NCBI GenBank assembly: GCA_015055625.1
Contig: SVHU01000007.1
Location: 1-64,000 of the forward strand
DNA from: Clostridiales bacterium
GTDB lineage: Bacteria > Bacillota > Clostridia > Christensenellales > Pumilibacteraceae
DNA: 64,000 nucleotides
Direction: 5' to 3'
The notes below the pieces were generated by a model. It did no database searches and was not told the origin of the DNA. It saw only the letters and a program-made list of their open reading frames with translations. Every line of letters starts with the position of its first letter. Within the stretch, counting starts at the first letter, position 1. The translations under genes were made by a program, and so were the position numbers. This document shows positions 1 to 7,663 of this stretch, in pieces.

Positions 1-30
1 GGCTTATAAACATCGTTATAGTGCAAAAAT

Positions 31-93
31 AGGATTTGCCCTTTGGTTGTGTACGCTTAGTACACGCCCTGCAGGGGCAAATCCTTTTTTTTT
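31..93 (+). terminator. Terminator-like hairpin with T-tract
   Basis: The arms AGGATTTGCCC (31-41) and GGGCAAATCCT (75-85) are perfectly complementary and run into a T-tract ending at 93. The loop holds a small inner hairpin, GTGTA/TACAC. It probably ends a gene lying left of the window, or belongs to the repeat cluster that follows. Confidence 0.6.
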
Positions 94-106
94 CTCTAAC
101 TCGTTT

Positions 107-286
107 CTAAGCCGTTTTAACGTTAATCGTGTGTAGAGGTTGTCCCTACTAGGTTACGTTCGACTTATACGCGCCTGTCGAAACACTTGCGGTTTTCTTG
201 ACCTGCTTGCAACTAAGCCGTTTTAACGTTAATCGTGTGTAGAGGTTATCCCTACTAGGTTACGTACGTTTAGTACGCGCCCGTCG
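107..286. repeat. Direct repeat, two ~74-bp copies
   Basis: The copies at 107-180 and 213-286 both begin CTAAGCCGTTTTAACG and continue through a shared AGAGGTT(G/A)TCCCTACTAGG block, with a few substitutions near the right end. A third partial copy of the left edge, including TCTCTAACTCGTTTC, lies near 304-330. No gene is visible between them. Confidence 0.8.
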
Positions 287-330
287 TAGGAGTGTGCTAT
301 TTTTTCTCTAACTCGTTTCTAAGCCGTTTT

Positions 331-397
331 GAAACGTGACGTTTCATCCGATATGAGTACTTTAGCAAAGCAAGTAATTAACTATCGTTAGTCCTTC
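331..397. repeat. Palindromic repeat unit (GAAACGT-type)
   Basis: The near-perfect palindrome GAAACGTGACGTTTC (331-345) is followed by ATCCGATATG and a conserved tail containing AAAGCAAGTAATTA. It belongs to the same family as the units at 443, 597 and 665. The stem bases differ from those copies but still pair. Confidence 0.7.
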
Positions 398-442
398 ATA
401 TTGGGAGTGCGCCTCCGCACCGATTCACGAATCGCCCCCCCT

Positions 443-493
443 CATATCGGCAGTGCGCCTCCGCACCGCCAACGTGACGTTGGATCCGATATG
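443..493. repeat. Branched (three-way junction) palindromic repeat
   Basis: The outer arms CATATCGG (443-450) and CCGATATG (486-493) enclose two hairpins: GTGCG/CGCAC (453-466) and CCAACGT/ACGTTGG (469-483). The fold would be a three-way junction. Just upstream, 421-434 is another palindrome, CGATTC-AC-GAATCG. Confidence 0.75.
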
Positions 494-596
494 TTGTGCT
501 TTGAGCAAAAGAGAGTAATTGAGTGCAGTTGTTTTTTTTGACTTACTGTACAGGCGACTGCCGAGTCGCCCCATATTGACCGAGGTCTGCCCACCG

Positions 597-660
597 CCAA
601 CGTGACGTTGGATCCGATATGTTGTACATTAAGTAAAGCAAGAAATTACCTACTATTAGT
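597..660. repeat. Palindromic repeat unit, partial copy
   Basis: CCAACGTGACGTTGG (597-611) is followed by ATCCGATATGTTGT and the family's AAGCAAGAAATTA tail. The left outer arm is diverged (a CCGAGGTCTGCC-like sequence replaces CATATCGGCAGTGC). Confidence 0.65.
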
Positions 661-664
661 TCTT

Positions 665-704
665 CATATCGGCAGTGCGCCTCCGCACCGTTTCATCCGA
701 TATG
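665..704. repeat. Branched palindromic repeat, second hairpin truncated
   Basis: The outer arms CATATCGG (665-672) and CCGATATG (697-704) and the first hairpin GTGCG/CGCAC are intact. Only the 3' half (GTTTC) of the second hairpin remains. Confidence 0.7.
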
Positions 705-770
705 AGTACTTTGAGTAAAGCAAGTAATTGAGTGTAGTTGGTCATTATAAAGCCGTTCCACACTCACGAC

Positions 771-806
771 GTCATTGCGAGTCTACGCAATAGGCGTGGC
801 AATCCC
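771..806. repeat. REP-like element (GTCATTGCGAG...GGCAATCCC)
   Basis: The ends GTCATTGCGAG and GGCAATCCC match, in reverse orientation, the element at 25111-25138. Short palindromic elements of this type are widespread intergenic repeats in bacteria. Confidence 0.6.
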
Positions 807-844
807 TTTTTTATCTCAATACACTGTCCTTAAAAGTTCTTAAT

Positions 845-1300
845 TTATTCCCTGATCTCGCTTGGGCGTTTTCCCGTAAGGCTTCTAAACACTCTGTTAA
901 AAGTTCTTATACTCTGAAAACCGCTGTTCATAAGGTTGATTTATAGAGTAAGTAGGTATTTAAGTTTTTTAAATAATGGATCCAACGTCACGTTGGTTAT
1001 TCCCTAATCTCGCTTGGGCGTTTTCCCGTAAGGCTTCTGAACACTCTGTTAAAAGTTCTTATACTCTGAAAACCGCTGTTCATAAGGTTGATTTATAGAG
1101 TAAGTAGGTATTTAAGTTTTTTAAATAATGGATCCAACGTCACGTTGGTTATTCCCTGATCTCGCTTGGGCGTTTTCCCGTAAGACTTCTGAACACTCTG
1201 TTAAAAGTTCTTATACTCTGAAAACCGCTGTTCATAAGGTTGATTTATAGAGTAAGTAGGTATTTAAGTTTTTTAAATAATGGATCCAACGTCACGTTGG
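845..1300. repeat. Three tandem 152-bp repeats derived from the araC-like gene end
   Basis: Units start at 845, 997 and 1149. Each has 87 bp matching 1301-1387, the last 28 codons plus stop of the adjacent regulator gene, followed by 65 bp ending in the palindrome CCAACGTCACGTTGG (982-996, 1134-1148, 1286-1300). The units differ by only a few bases, so the amplification is recent. They have no start of their own and are not expected to be expressed. Confidence 0.92.
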
Positions 1301-2098
1301 TTATTCCCTAATTTCGCTTGGGCGTTTTCCCGTAAGGCTTCTGAACACTCTGTTAAAAGTTCTTATACTCTGGAAACCGCTATTCATTGCTATATCCGAA
1401 AGCGTTTGCGTGGTGGTGCGTATCAGGTTTTCCGCGTAGTCGCAACGGTACTGGTTTATTAGCATCTTAAAGTTAATTCCAAACGTCTTGTTGAATATTC
1501 TGGAAATATACTCGTAGTCATAGCCTATCGATTCGCTAAGAGTGTGTAGTGAAATATCCGAAGTGAAATTGTTTTCGATATACGATAAAATTTCGAAGAT
1601 AAGCGAATTGTCGTTCTTTTTGTCTATAAGAGTATGGGTATTCATAAAAGAAGACGTAATCGCGTACAAGCATGCTTTTAGGGTGAGGATATCGGGCTTT
1701 TTTAGCGCGACAATATCACTACTTGCCTCGGTATCTCCTACAATGCAGGATATAACGTAATCCCAGCACTCTTTAGAAAACGGTATATCGTATCCGTCGG
1801 GGTCTTTGTTTACAATAAGCCTTTCAAACGCATCTACGTATCCACCCGAGAAAACAACTACCGCAGCAAGGCTTTCGCCTTTTGTAGAGTAAGAGTGAAG
1901 AGTGTATGGAGTAATAAGAAGACTATCTCCCTTTTTTAGTACATAAGGTTTATTCTCTATGGTGCAAGTAACTTCTCCGCTTAGCGCGAAAACAACCTCA
2001 AATCCTTTATGCAGATGAAGTAACCAATTAAAGTTCTTATAGAGGAATGCGTTGTATATATTTCCGCCTATTGAGTTGTGAATTTGATGTACAAACAT
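1301..2098 (-). CDS. AraC-family transcriptional regulator
   Basis: The protein has 265 residues. The N-terminal half is a cupin-like sensor (HLHKGFEVVFALSGE, then KKGDSLLITPYTLHSY). The C-terminal ~100 residues form the paired helix-turn-helix AraC domain, with the family signature region around SDIAMNSGFQSIRTFNRVF. The start chosen is ATG at 2098, because AGGAGA sits 7 nt upstream; an in-frame TTG at 2119 would leave that site inside the gene. It is divergent from the glycyl radical operon, so it most likely senses that pathway's substrate and activates the operon (inference). Its last 87 bp are copied three times downstream. Confidence 0.9.
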   Translation of the reverse strand: MFVHQIHNSIGGNIYNAFLYKNFNWLLHLHKGFEVVFALSGEVTCTIENKPYVLKKGDSLLITPYTLHSYSTKGESLAAVVVFSGGYVDAFERLIVNKDPDGYDIPFSKECWDYVISCIVGDTEASSDIVALKKPDILTLKACLYAITSSFMNTHTLIDKKNDNSLIFEILSYIENNFTSDISLHTLSESIGYDYEYISRIFNKTFGINFKMLINQYRCDYAENLIRTTTQTLSDIAMNSGFQSIRTFNRVFRSLTGKRPSEIRE

Positions 2099-2148
2099 AA
2101 AGATTCTCCTAAAAGACAAATTATGGCTATAATTTTACAATATTTAGC

Positions 2149-2178
2149 TTGAAATGTAAAGTCATTATGTGGTATAAT
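2149..2178 (+). promoter_or_regulatory. Promoter of the glycyl radical operon
   Basis: TTGAAA (2149-2154), an 18-bp spacer and TATAAT (2173-2178) lie in the 118-bp divergent gap between the AraC-type gene and the activase. Confidence 0.7.
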
Positions 2179-2216
2179 CATAATATAGTACAAAAATTTT
2201 TTCATGGGAGGTAATT

Positions 2217-3065
2217 TTGAAAGGAAGAGTTTTCTCCATAGAAGAGTTTTCCACTTTCGACGGACCAGGTATACGAATGAGTATATTCTTAAAAGGATGC
2301 CCCTTATCTTGCTCATGGTGTCATAATCCAGAAGGACAGAGGTTTGACGAAGAATATATGCGTAGTCCTAACGGATGTCTAAAATGCGGAGCGTGCGAAA
2401 GGGTGGGCGAGATAAAGAACGGCAGGCTTCAGCTTACTGAAAAAAGCATATCTGCCTGTCCGCGCTCATTGGTAAGAAAATGTTCGGACGATTATACCTC
2501 GCAAGAGCTTGTTGATAAAATTCTCAAAAATGCGGATATATTAAAAGCTACTGGAGGAGGAGTTACCTTTTCGGGCGGAGAACCGCTTGCTCAGTATAAG
2601 TTTGTGTTAGAATGTTTTGAGTTGCTTGAGGGCAAGCTTAACAGGGCGGTTCAAACGTGCGGATATTGTAGCGAAGAGGTTTTTGCAAAGGTTCTCGAAA
2701 AAGCCGATTACTTTTTGTACGATTTAAAAGTTATGGATGAGGAAAAGCATAAACGCTATTGCGGAGTGAGCAATACGCTTATAAAGCGTAATTATGAAAC
2801 GCTAGTAAAAAGTGGAAAGAATTTCGTAACGCGTATTCCTCTAATTCCAGGAGTTACCGATACTGACGAGAATTTGGAAGCGATAGCAAAGTTTATGAGT
2901 GGGCTTGGTGTAAAATATGTAGAGGTATTGCCTTACAACAAGCTTGCTGGAAGTAAGTACGCAACAGTTTTGCGCGATTATACGCCAGACTTTGATGATA
3001 GAAAAGAAATAAATTTAGGAAAAGAAATATTTGACCGATACCAAATAGTATCCAAAAAAATGTAA
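2217..3065 (+). CDS. Glycyl radical enzyme activase (radical SAM)
   Basis: The protein has 282 residues. The radical-SAM cluster motif CX3CX2C appears in GCPLSCSWCHNPEG. It is followed by a ferredoxin-like insertion with CLKCGAC and a distal ACPRS, enough ligands for one extra 4Fe-4S cluster. The GGGVTFSGGEP motif for SAM binding is present. It should install the glycyl radical on the enzyme encoded 10-16 bp downstream. The start is TTG with a strong GGGAGG site. Here the activase precedes its target. The partner is not ordinary PflB, so pflA is not assigned. Confidence 0.9.
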   Translation: MKGRVFSIEEFSTFDGPGIRMSIFLKGCPLSCSWCHNPEGQRFDEEYMRSPNGCLKCGACERVGEIKNGRLQLTEKSISACPRSLVRKCSDDYTSQELVDKILKNADILKATGGGVTFSGGEPLAQYKFVLECFELLEGKLNRAVQTCGYCSEEVFAKVLEKADYFLYDLKVMDEEKHKRYCGVSNTLIKRNYETLVKSGKNFVTRIPLIPGVTDTDENLEAIAKFMSGLGVKYVEVLPYNKLAGSKYATVLRDYTPDFDDRKEINLGKEIFDRYQIVSKKM

Positions 3066-3081
3066 AAAAGGAGTTATGAAA

Positions 3082-5121
3082 ATGAACGAGAGAGTTAGAG
3101 AAAGACTAGCATACCTTAACGGTAGAGAATTCAGAAAGATCAGAAAAGACGAAGAGCTTAATTTAACCGAAGAAGTAAGAGATCTTTCCCTTGCAATGAA
3201 GAAAGCAAGAGTTTTCGAAATTACGATTGACAGAGAAGAGCCTGTATTTTTGGGTGAGGACGATATTTACGGATTTAACCGTCTACACAAGAGATTGCCC
3301 TCTTGTAACCTTGCGCCTGATTATGTTGGAAAGTGGGGTCCTGCAGGGTTGTCTGCATATTACGCAAATATTACCATCGATTATGCAAAAGCGCTTAAGT
3401 ATGGTCTTAACGGACTACTTAAAATGGCAAAAGATAACTATGATAAGGTGGACGACGAGGGTAGAGAGTTTTTCGATGCGTTTGAAGTTTGCGTAAAGGC
3501 TTGCGAAAGACTTGTTGTAAAGTATAGAGAAAAGGCGAAAGAAATGGGAAATAATACGCTTTATGAAGCGCTCAAAGTAGTTCCTATGGACGGCGCTCAA
3601 GACTATTATCAAGCAACTGTTGTAATGCACTTTTTACAGTATATCCTAAGACTTGACAAGCACAATCACATGACGCTTGGTAGATATGATCAGTACATGA
3701 AGCCGTATTTTGAAGCGTCCGTTAAAAACGGCGTAACGTATGATGAAATTTTGGAAATCACCGAGATGTTCTTTATATCCATGAACCTCGATACCGATAT
3801 TTACGGCGGTGTTCAGCAGGGCGACAACGGTCAGAGCTTAGTACTTGGCGGTTGTGACGAGGACGGAAACGATGCGTTTAACGATCTTTCTGAGATCTGC
3901 TTGCAGGCGTCCGAAGATCTTAAGGTTATTGATCCCAAGATCAATCTTCGTGTGAACAAAAATACACCTCTTTCCCTTTATGAGAGAGGAACCCGCCTTA
4001 CAAAGCAGGGACTTGGCTTCCCTCAGTACAGCAACGACGATATCGTTATCCCCGGTCTTGTAAAGCTTGGTTATGATATCAAGGACGCTCGTAACTATGC
4101 GGTTGCAGCGTGCTGGGAGTTTATTATATCGGGATGTGGTGCGGATTATCCCAACATCGGAGTTATGAATTTCCCCCTTGCAGTAGAACGCGCAACTAAG
4201 AAGCTTGAAAGCTGTAAGGACTTTGAGGAATTTAAGGCTCTTGTAAAAGAAGAAATCGAGTTTATTGCAAACGAGCAGATGGAAATGTATAATCAAGGAG
4301 TATACATGCCCGATCCCCTTCTTTCCGCGTTTGTATCCCCCTGCTTAGAAACAGGTATTGACATTGGTAGAGGCGGAGCTAAGTATAACAACTTCGGTAT
4401 CCACGGTACCGGTATTGCAAACGCTGCAGATGCTATGGAAGCTATCAATGAAAAGGTGTTTATCAAAAAGGAAATCACGGCTAAAGAGCTTATCACGGCT
4501 CTCGATGCGAACTTTGAAGGTCATGAAGATTTACGCAGAAAACTTGCAGATTGTCCTAAAATGGGTAACAATATAGAAAGCGTAGACGATAAAGCCGCTT
4601 ACGTAATGAAATGCTTTGCAGATGCTGTAAATAATAAGCCCAACCATAGAGGCGGTGTGTACAGAGCAGGAACAGGTAGCGCAATGGAATATTTGTGGAG
4701 CGCAAGCAAGGTTGGCGCAACGGCTGACGGAAGAAGAGCAAAAGAGGCTTACGGCTCGTCGTATTCACCCGCTCTTACTACGCGTCTTAACGGACCGCTT
4801 TCCGCTGTTCAGTCCTTTGCAAAGCAAGACCTTGTAAACCTTTGCAACGGCGGACCTTTTACTATCGAAATTCACGATACAGTATTCAGAAACGAAGAAG
4901 GCGAAAAGAAGGTAGCAATGCTCGTTAAGTCCTTTATTGACCTTGGTGGACACCAGATTCAAATCAACGCTATCAACCGTGATACGCTTCTCGATGCTCA
5001 GGCTCATCCCGAAAAATATCCCAATCTTATCGTAAGAGTTTGGGGTTGGAGCGGATACTTCAACGAGCTTGATATCGACTATCAGAATCACGTTATCAGA
5101 AGAACCGAATTTACATTCTAA
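3082..5121 (+). CDS. Glycyl radical enzyme, substrate unknown (PFL/dehydratase superfamily)
   Basis: The protein has 679 residues, shorter than PFL (~760) and the diol dehydratases (~790-850). The C-terminal radical loop reads RVWGWSGYF, placing the radical glycine at about residue 655, followed by the usual tail ending IRRTEF. The active-site loop reads AACWEF, giving Cys344 and Glu346 in the CxE arrangement of glycerol-dehydratase-like members, not the Cys-Cys pair of PFL. Trp between Cys and Glu, and GW in place of the usual GY in the radical loop, set it apart from the characterised subfamilies I know. The start at 3082 has AAGGAG at a proper distance; the ATG at 3076 is too close. The reaction is unknown: a C-O, C-N or C-C cleavage is likely. 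Confidence 0.88.
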   Translation: MNERVRERLAYLNGREFRKIRKDEELNLTEEVRDLSLAMKKARVFEITIDREEPVFLGEDDIYGFNRLHKRLPSCNLAPDYVGKWGPAGLSAYYANITIDYAKALKYGLNGLLKMAKDNYDKVDDEGREFFDAFEVCVKACERLVVKYREKAKEMGNNTLYEALKVVPMDGAQDYYQATVVMHFLQYILRLDKHNHMTLGRYDQYMKPYFEASVKNGVTYDEILEITEMFFISMNLDTDIYGGVQQGDNGQSLVLGGCDEDGNDAFNDLSEICLQASEDLKVIDPKINLRVNKNTPLSLYERGTRLTKQGLGFPQYSNDDIVIPGLVKLGYDIKDARNYAVAACWEFIISGCGADYPNIGVMNFPLAVERATKKLESCKDFEEFKALVKEEIEFIANEQMEMYNQGVYMPDPLLSAFVSPCLETGIDIGRGGAKYNNFGIHGTGIANAADAMEAINEKVFIKKEITAKELITALDANFEGHEDLRRKLADCPKMGNNIESVDDKAAYVMKCFADAVNNKPNHRGGVYRAGTGSAMEYLWSASKVGATADGRRAKEAYGSSYSPALTTRLNGPLSAVQSFAKQDLVNLCNGGPFTIEIHDTVFRNEEGEKKVAMLVKSFIDLGGHQIQINAINRDTLLDAQAHPEKYPNLIVRVWGWSGYFNELDIDYQNHVIRRTEFTF

Positions 5122-5125
5122 TACA

Positions 5126-5133
5126 ATACGTAT
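5126..5133. repeat. ATACGTAT palindrome element
   Basis: This copy lies between the stop of the glycyl radical enzyme and its terminator, in the context ATACGTATTGCGTAAAAC. It is one of eight exact copies in the window. Confidence 0.6.
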
Positions 5134-5148
5134 TGCGTAAAACATAAC

Positions 5149-5176
5149 AAAAGAGCGATTTTTATATCGCTCTTTT
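5149..5176. terminator. Terminator, shared by convergent genes
   Basis: The arms AAAAGAGCGAT and ATCGCTCTTTT flank a 6-nt loop. The symmetric A/T flanks allow use by both the glycyl radical gene (+) and the YdeI-like gene (-). Confidence 0.85.
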
Positions 5177-5202
5177 GCTTTTATATAAGTGTCTATAATA
5201 AA

Positions 5203-5772
5203 TTATTTATAATATTTTTCCACACCGCCATAGCCTGTGATAATAATGTTTTGCCTGGTTTTTTCAATAAAGTTATTAAGCCGTTTTTCAAACTCTTTCG
5301 GACGTTTTCGGGCAGAGTCTATATACGCTATCCTGATACGCTTATAAGGATCGCTGAAATTAAGGTAATTTTCCCATGCTAGAGTGTCTTTTCTTATTTC
5401 GTTGAGAATATCTTCGGCAAAGACGTAAGGCGTGTTTATGAGGCTTAAAACTTCGTTTTTTATCTTGTCTAACAGTAGCCCTTGTTTGTTGAGTAGTATC
5501 AACCGCTCTATATTAGGTCTGGAGTAAGGGCTGTTTTTTCTGCGCGGAGTAAAACGGCGTATGGAATGTAGCTCGTCCAACCGTTTTGCAGTACCGTCAA
5601 TCCAACCAAAGCATAGCGCTTCTTCTACCGCGTCGTTGTACGATACGCATTGCTCGTTTGAGTTTTTACATGGGAATACAAACCAGATTTCCCTTTCTTT
5701 ATCATAGTTTTCCTCTAGCCACATTCGCCAGTGGGTTCTATCTTTACAGTATAGTGTTTTTGTTACTTCCAT
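5203..5772 (-). CDS. YdeI/OmpD-associated family protein
   Basis: The protein has 189 residues. The middle segment EALCFGWIDGTAKRLDE followed by RRFTPRRKNSPYSRPN is the hallmark of the YdeI/OmdA-like family, which is named after proteins linked to bacteriocin tolerance and outer-membrane phenotypes; the biochemical activity is not known. The C-terminus matches the conserved region with ARKRPKEFEKRL. It stands alone, convergent with the glycyl radical operon. The Shine-Dalgarno site (AAGGA) is rather far from the ATG. Confidence 0.85.
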   Translation of the reverse strand: MEVTKTLYCKDRTHWRMWLEENYDKEREIWFVFPCKNSNEQCVSYNDAVEEALCFGWIDGTAKRLDELHSIRRFTPRRKNSPYSRPNIERLILLNKQGLLLDKIKNEVLSLINTPYVFAEDILNEIRKDTLAWENYLNFSDPYKRIRIAYIDSARKRPKEFEKRLNNFIEKTRQNIIITGYGGVEKYYK

Positions 5773-5882
5773 AAGTTTTTTTGTCCTTAGATAGTCTTAT
5801 AAAAATATTGCGCTCGCAAGAAAATGGAACGCAATATTATGATACGTTATTGAGATTTTAGGTAAAATCGCGTTTTTTAAGC

Positions 5883-6323
5883 TTACTTTTTACCGGTAGA
5901 ACCAAATCCGCCCTCGCCCCTGACTGTATCGGCAAGCTCGCCTACTTCTTCGAAATTTACGGCAAGGAAAGGTGTGATAACAAGCTGGGCAACGCGTTCG
6001 CCTGCGTCGATTTTTTGAGGAAAGTCGCTATGGTTGTGAAGTGCAACTTTAACCTCACCGCGATAGTCGCTATCAACAACGCCCACCTTGTTTGCAGGCG
6101 CTAAGTGTCGTTTGCAAGAAAGTCCGCTACGAGCAAAAATAAGCCCCATATATCCCTCGGGAATTTCCATTGCTATGCCCGTACCGATAAAAACGGTGGA
6201 GTGGGGAGCAATAACAGTTTCAGCTTCTGCCGAGTATAAATCTGCGCCTGCTGAATATGGCGAGCCGTAGGTTGGGATATGAGCGTTATCGCTTAGCTTT
6301 TTGAATTTAACCGTAGGTTTCAT
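5883..6323 (-). CDS. dut: dUTP diphosphatase
   Basis: The protein has 146 residues, typical of trimeric dUTPases, which convert dUTP to dUMP and pyrophosphate. All five motifs are visible: AGADLYS, RSGLSCK, the uracil-binding loop NKVGVVDSDYRG, GERVAQLV, and the C-terminal glycine-rich arm RGEGGFGSTGKK. The start at 6323 follows AAGGAG; an upstream extension would overlap the nrdG end and lacks family similarity. It is the last gene of a flavodoxin-nrdG-dut operon, 13 bp after nrdG, so the operon is concerned with deoxynucleotide supply. Confidence 0.95.
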   Translation of the reverse strand: MKPTVKFKKLSDNAHIPTYGSPYSAGADLYSAEAETVIAPHSTVFIGTGIAMEIPEGYMGLIFARSGLSCKRHLAPANKVGVVDSDYRGEVKVALHNHSDFPQKIDAGERVAQLVITPFLAVNFEEVGELADTVRGEGGFGSTGKK

Positions 6324-6336
6324 AATGTTTCTCCTT

Positions 6337-6864
6337 TTACGTTCTGTCGTGAATGTCGGCAAGCGTAATTTCACCGCTTTCAAGCGTTTTTTTTACGTCT
6401 ATTATTCTTTGGTTAGACGAGCCTCTGAATTTAAGTCGTAGGCTCTTTTTTTCTTCAATAAACGGTCCGTCTACAAGTATGTCAATATAAGAGAGTAGTT
6501 CGCGCGTTTTTTTACCCTCATCGCCTTCTCTTGCGAGGAGTTGTTCGAGAGTGTAACCCGAATACGCCCATACGTCCTTATTTTTTAGCGTAATAACCTT
6601 GCGCATAAAGGGGAGTAAGCCGTCTACGTTAGAAGGTTCGAACGGTTCTCCGCCCAGTAGTGAAAGTCCTTTTATGTAGGATGGCGCAAGCATTTCAAGT
6701 ATTTGGTTTTCTATATTTTCGTCAAAAGGCGCGCCGTAAGAAAAATCCCAGGCTTCCTTGTTAAAACAGTTTTTACATCTATGCGTACAACCGCTTACAA
6801 AGAGAGAGATTCTGACACCCACACCGTTTGCAATATCGCAGTTTTTTATCGTGGCGTAGTTCAT
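6337..6864 (-). CDS. nrdG: Anaerobic ribonucleotide reductase activase
   Basis: The protein has 175 residues. The radical-SAM motif CX3CX2C lies in GCTHRCKNCFNKEAW, and GLSLLGGEPFEP supplies the SAM-binding glycine motif. NrdG makes the glycyl radical on NrdD, which reduces ribonucleoside triphosphates under anaerobic conditions; nrdD is not in the window. It starts one base after the stop of the flavodoxin-like gene, indicating translational coupling. That neighbour may supply the electron for SAM cleavage (inference). Confidence 0.93.
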   Translation of the reverse strand: MNYATIKNCDIANGVGVRISLFVSGCTHRCKNCFNKEAWDFSYGAPFDENIENQILEMLAPSYIKGLSLLGGEPFEPSNVDGLLPFMRKVITLKNKDVWAYSGYTLEQLLAREGDEGKKTRELLSYIDILVDGPFIEEKKSLRLKFRGSSNQRIIDVKKTLESGEITLADIHDRT

Positions 6865-6865
6865 T

Positions 6866-7372
6866 TTATATCATATACCTCGAATAGTACCAATCGGCAA
6901 TACTTTTAATTTTGTTTCTGTCTACAAAATTTCCGCCGTTTTCCATAACGTCAAGCAAGAATTTCTCCGACTCGTCAGGATTTTCTTTCTTTTCTATCGT
7001 CTTTTTGAGTAGCGAGCGCGCAATGTTCATTTTGATTCTTGACGTGCCTTTAAGGCGGGAATAGTCAAAACCACCTTGCAGGTAAAATAATGGGAGATTG
7101 ATTTTGTTGTCCTCTCTTAGCGATACAACGTATTCGTCTGACGGCATTGAAATTCCAACACTGCAGATACAAATGGGGTTAAAGTTCCTGATTGCTTTTT
7201 TAAGACCCATAATTTTTCCGCCGTTAATCCATCCAAAATATATTATTTCCGATTTTTTTCTAAGCGAAGAAAGCGCATCTTTAAGTTCAAGCGCTTCACA
7301 TCCGAGAGTGGAAGCAAGAAATCTTGCGTACTGCTCGGTAAAACCGGTATTGGACATGTAAACAACTTTCAT
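6866..7372 (-). CDS. Flavodoxin-like protein
   Basis: The protein has 168 residues. The N-terminus MKVVYMSNTGFTEQYARF is the FMN phosphate-binding loop (S-N-T-G-x-T) of flavodoxins, and the following YFGWINGGKI and VGISMPSDE segments fit the other FMN loops. It is longer than short-chain flavodoxins by a charged C-terminal tail. Start at 7372 with GAGGTG. It is the first gene of the nrdG-dut operon, so a dedicated electron-donor role for NrdG is attractive but unproven. Confidence 0.82.
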   Translation of the reverse strand: MKVVYMSNTGFTEQYARFLASTLGCEALELKDALSSLRKKSEIIYFGWINGGKIMGLKKAIRNFNPICICSVGISMPSDEYVVSLREDNKINLPLFYLQGGFDYSRLKGTSRIKMNIARSLLKKTIEKKENPDESEKFLLDVMENGGNFVDRNKIKSIADWYYSRYMI

Positions 7373-7390
7373 TTATTTCACCTCACTTAT

Positions 7391-7420
7391 ATTTTAGCAC
7401 ACTTGCTTTTCTTATGTCAA
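7391..7420 (-). promoter_or_regulatory. Promoter of the flavodoxin-nrdG-dut operon
   Basis: On the minus strand TTGACA (7420-7415), an 18-bp spacer and TAAAAT (7396-7391) lie just upstream of the ATG at 7372, leaving a leader of roughly 12 nt that holds the GAGGTG site. Confidence 0.75.
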
Positions 7421-7615
7421 CAGCAAAAGAGGAAAACAAATGTGGAAGAATTAAAATTTTTAGATAAATTACGCATATTTGCGGTTGGAGAACATATACT
7501 AACAAAGGGAGAGAAAGAGAAGAGATAGCAAACGTTGTAAGTGTAGTGCGTTTGCAAAACAAAACGGCTTGGCTTATTTTGAGCAAAGCTGTTTTTATTT
7601 TTGTGAAGTAAAATA

Positions 7616-7649
7616 AAAATCCGTCTGCTCTTAAGGCAAACGGATTTTT
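7616..7649 (-). terminator. Terminator of the aldolase gene
   Basis: AAAAATCCGT/ACGGATTTTT arms enclose a loop of about 14 nt, directly downstream of the fba stop on the minus strand. The region 7421-7615 upstream of it shows no gene. Confidence 0.85.
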
Positions 7650-7663
7650 GGTTTGTAAATTTA

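Noticed and set aside
845-1390. CRISPR array
   Set aside because: The repeats are 152 bp long, directly adjacent and without unique spacers, and no cas gene is near.
1280-1462. A 60-codon plus-strand frame across the repeat and regulator end
   Set aside because: It is made of repeat sequence and the antisense of the AraC-type gene, with no ribosome site.
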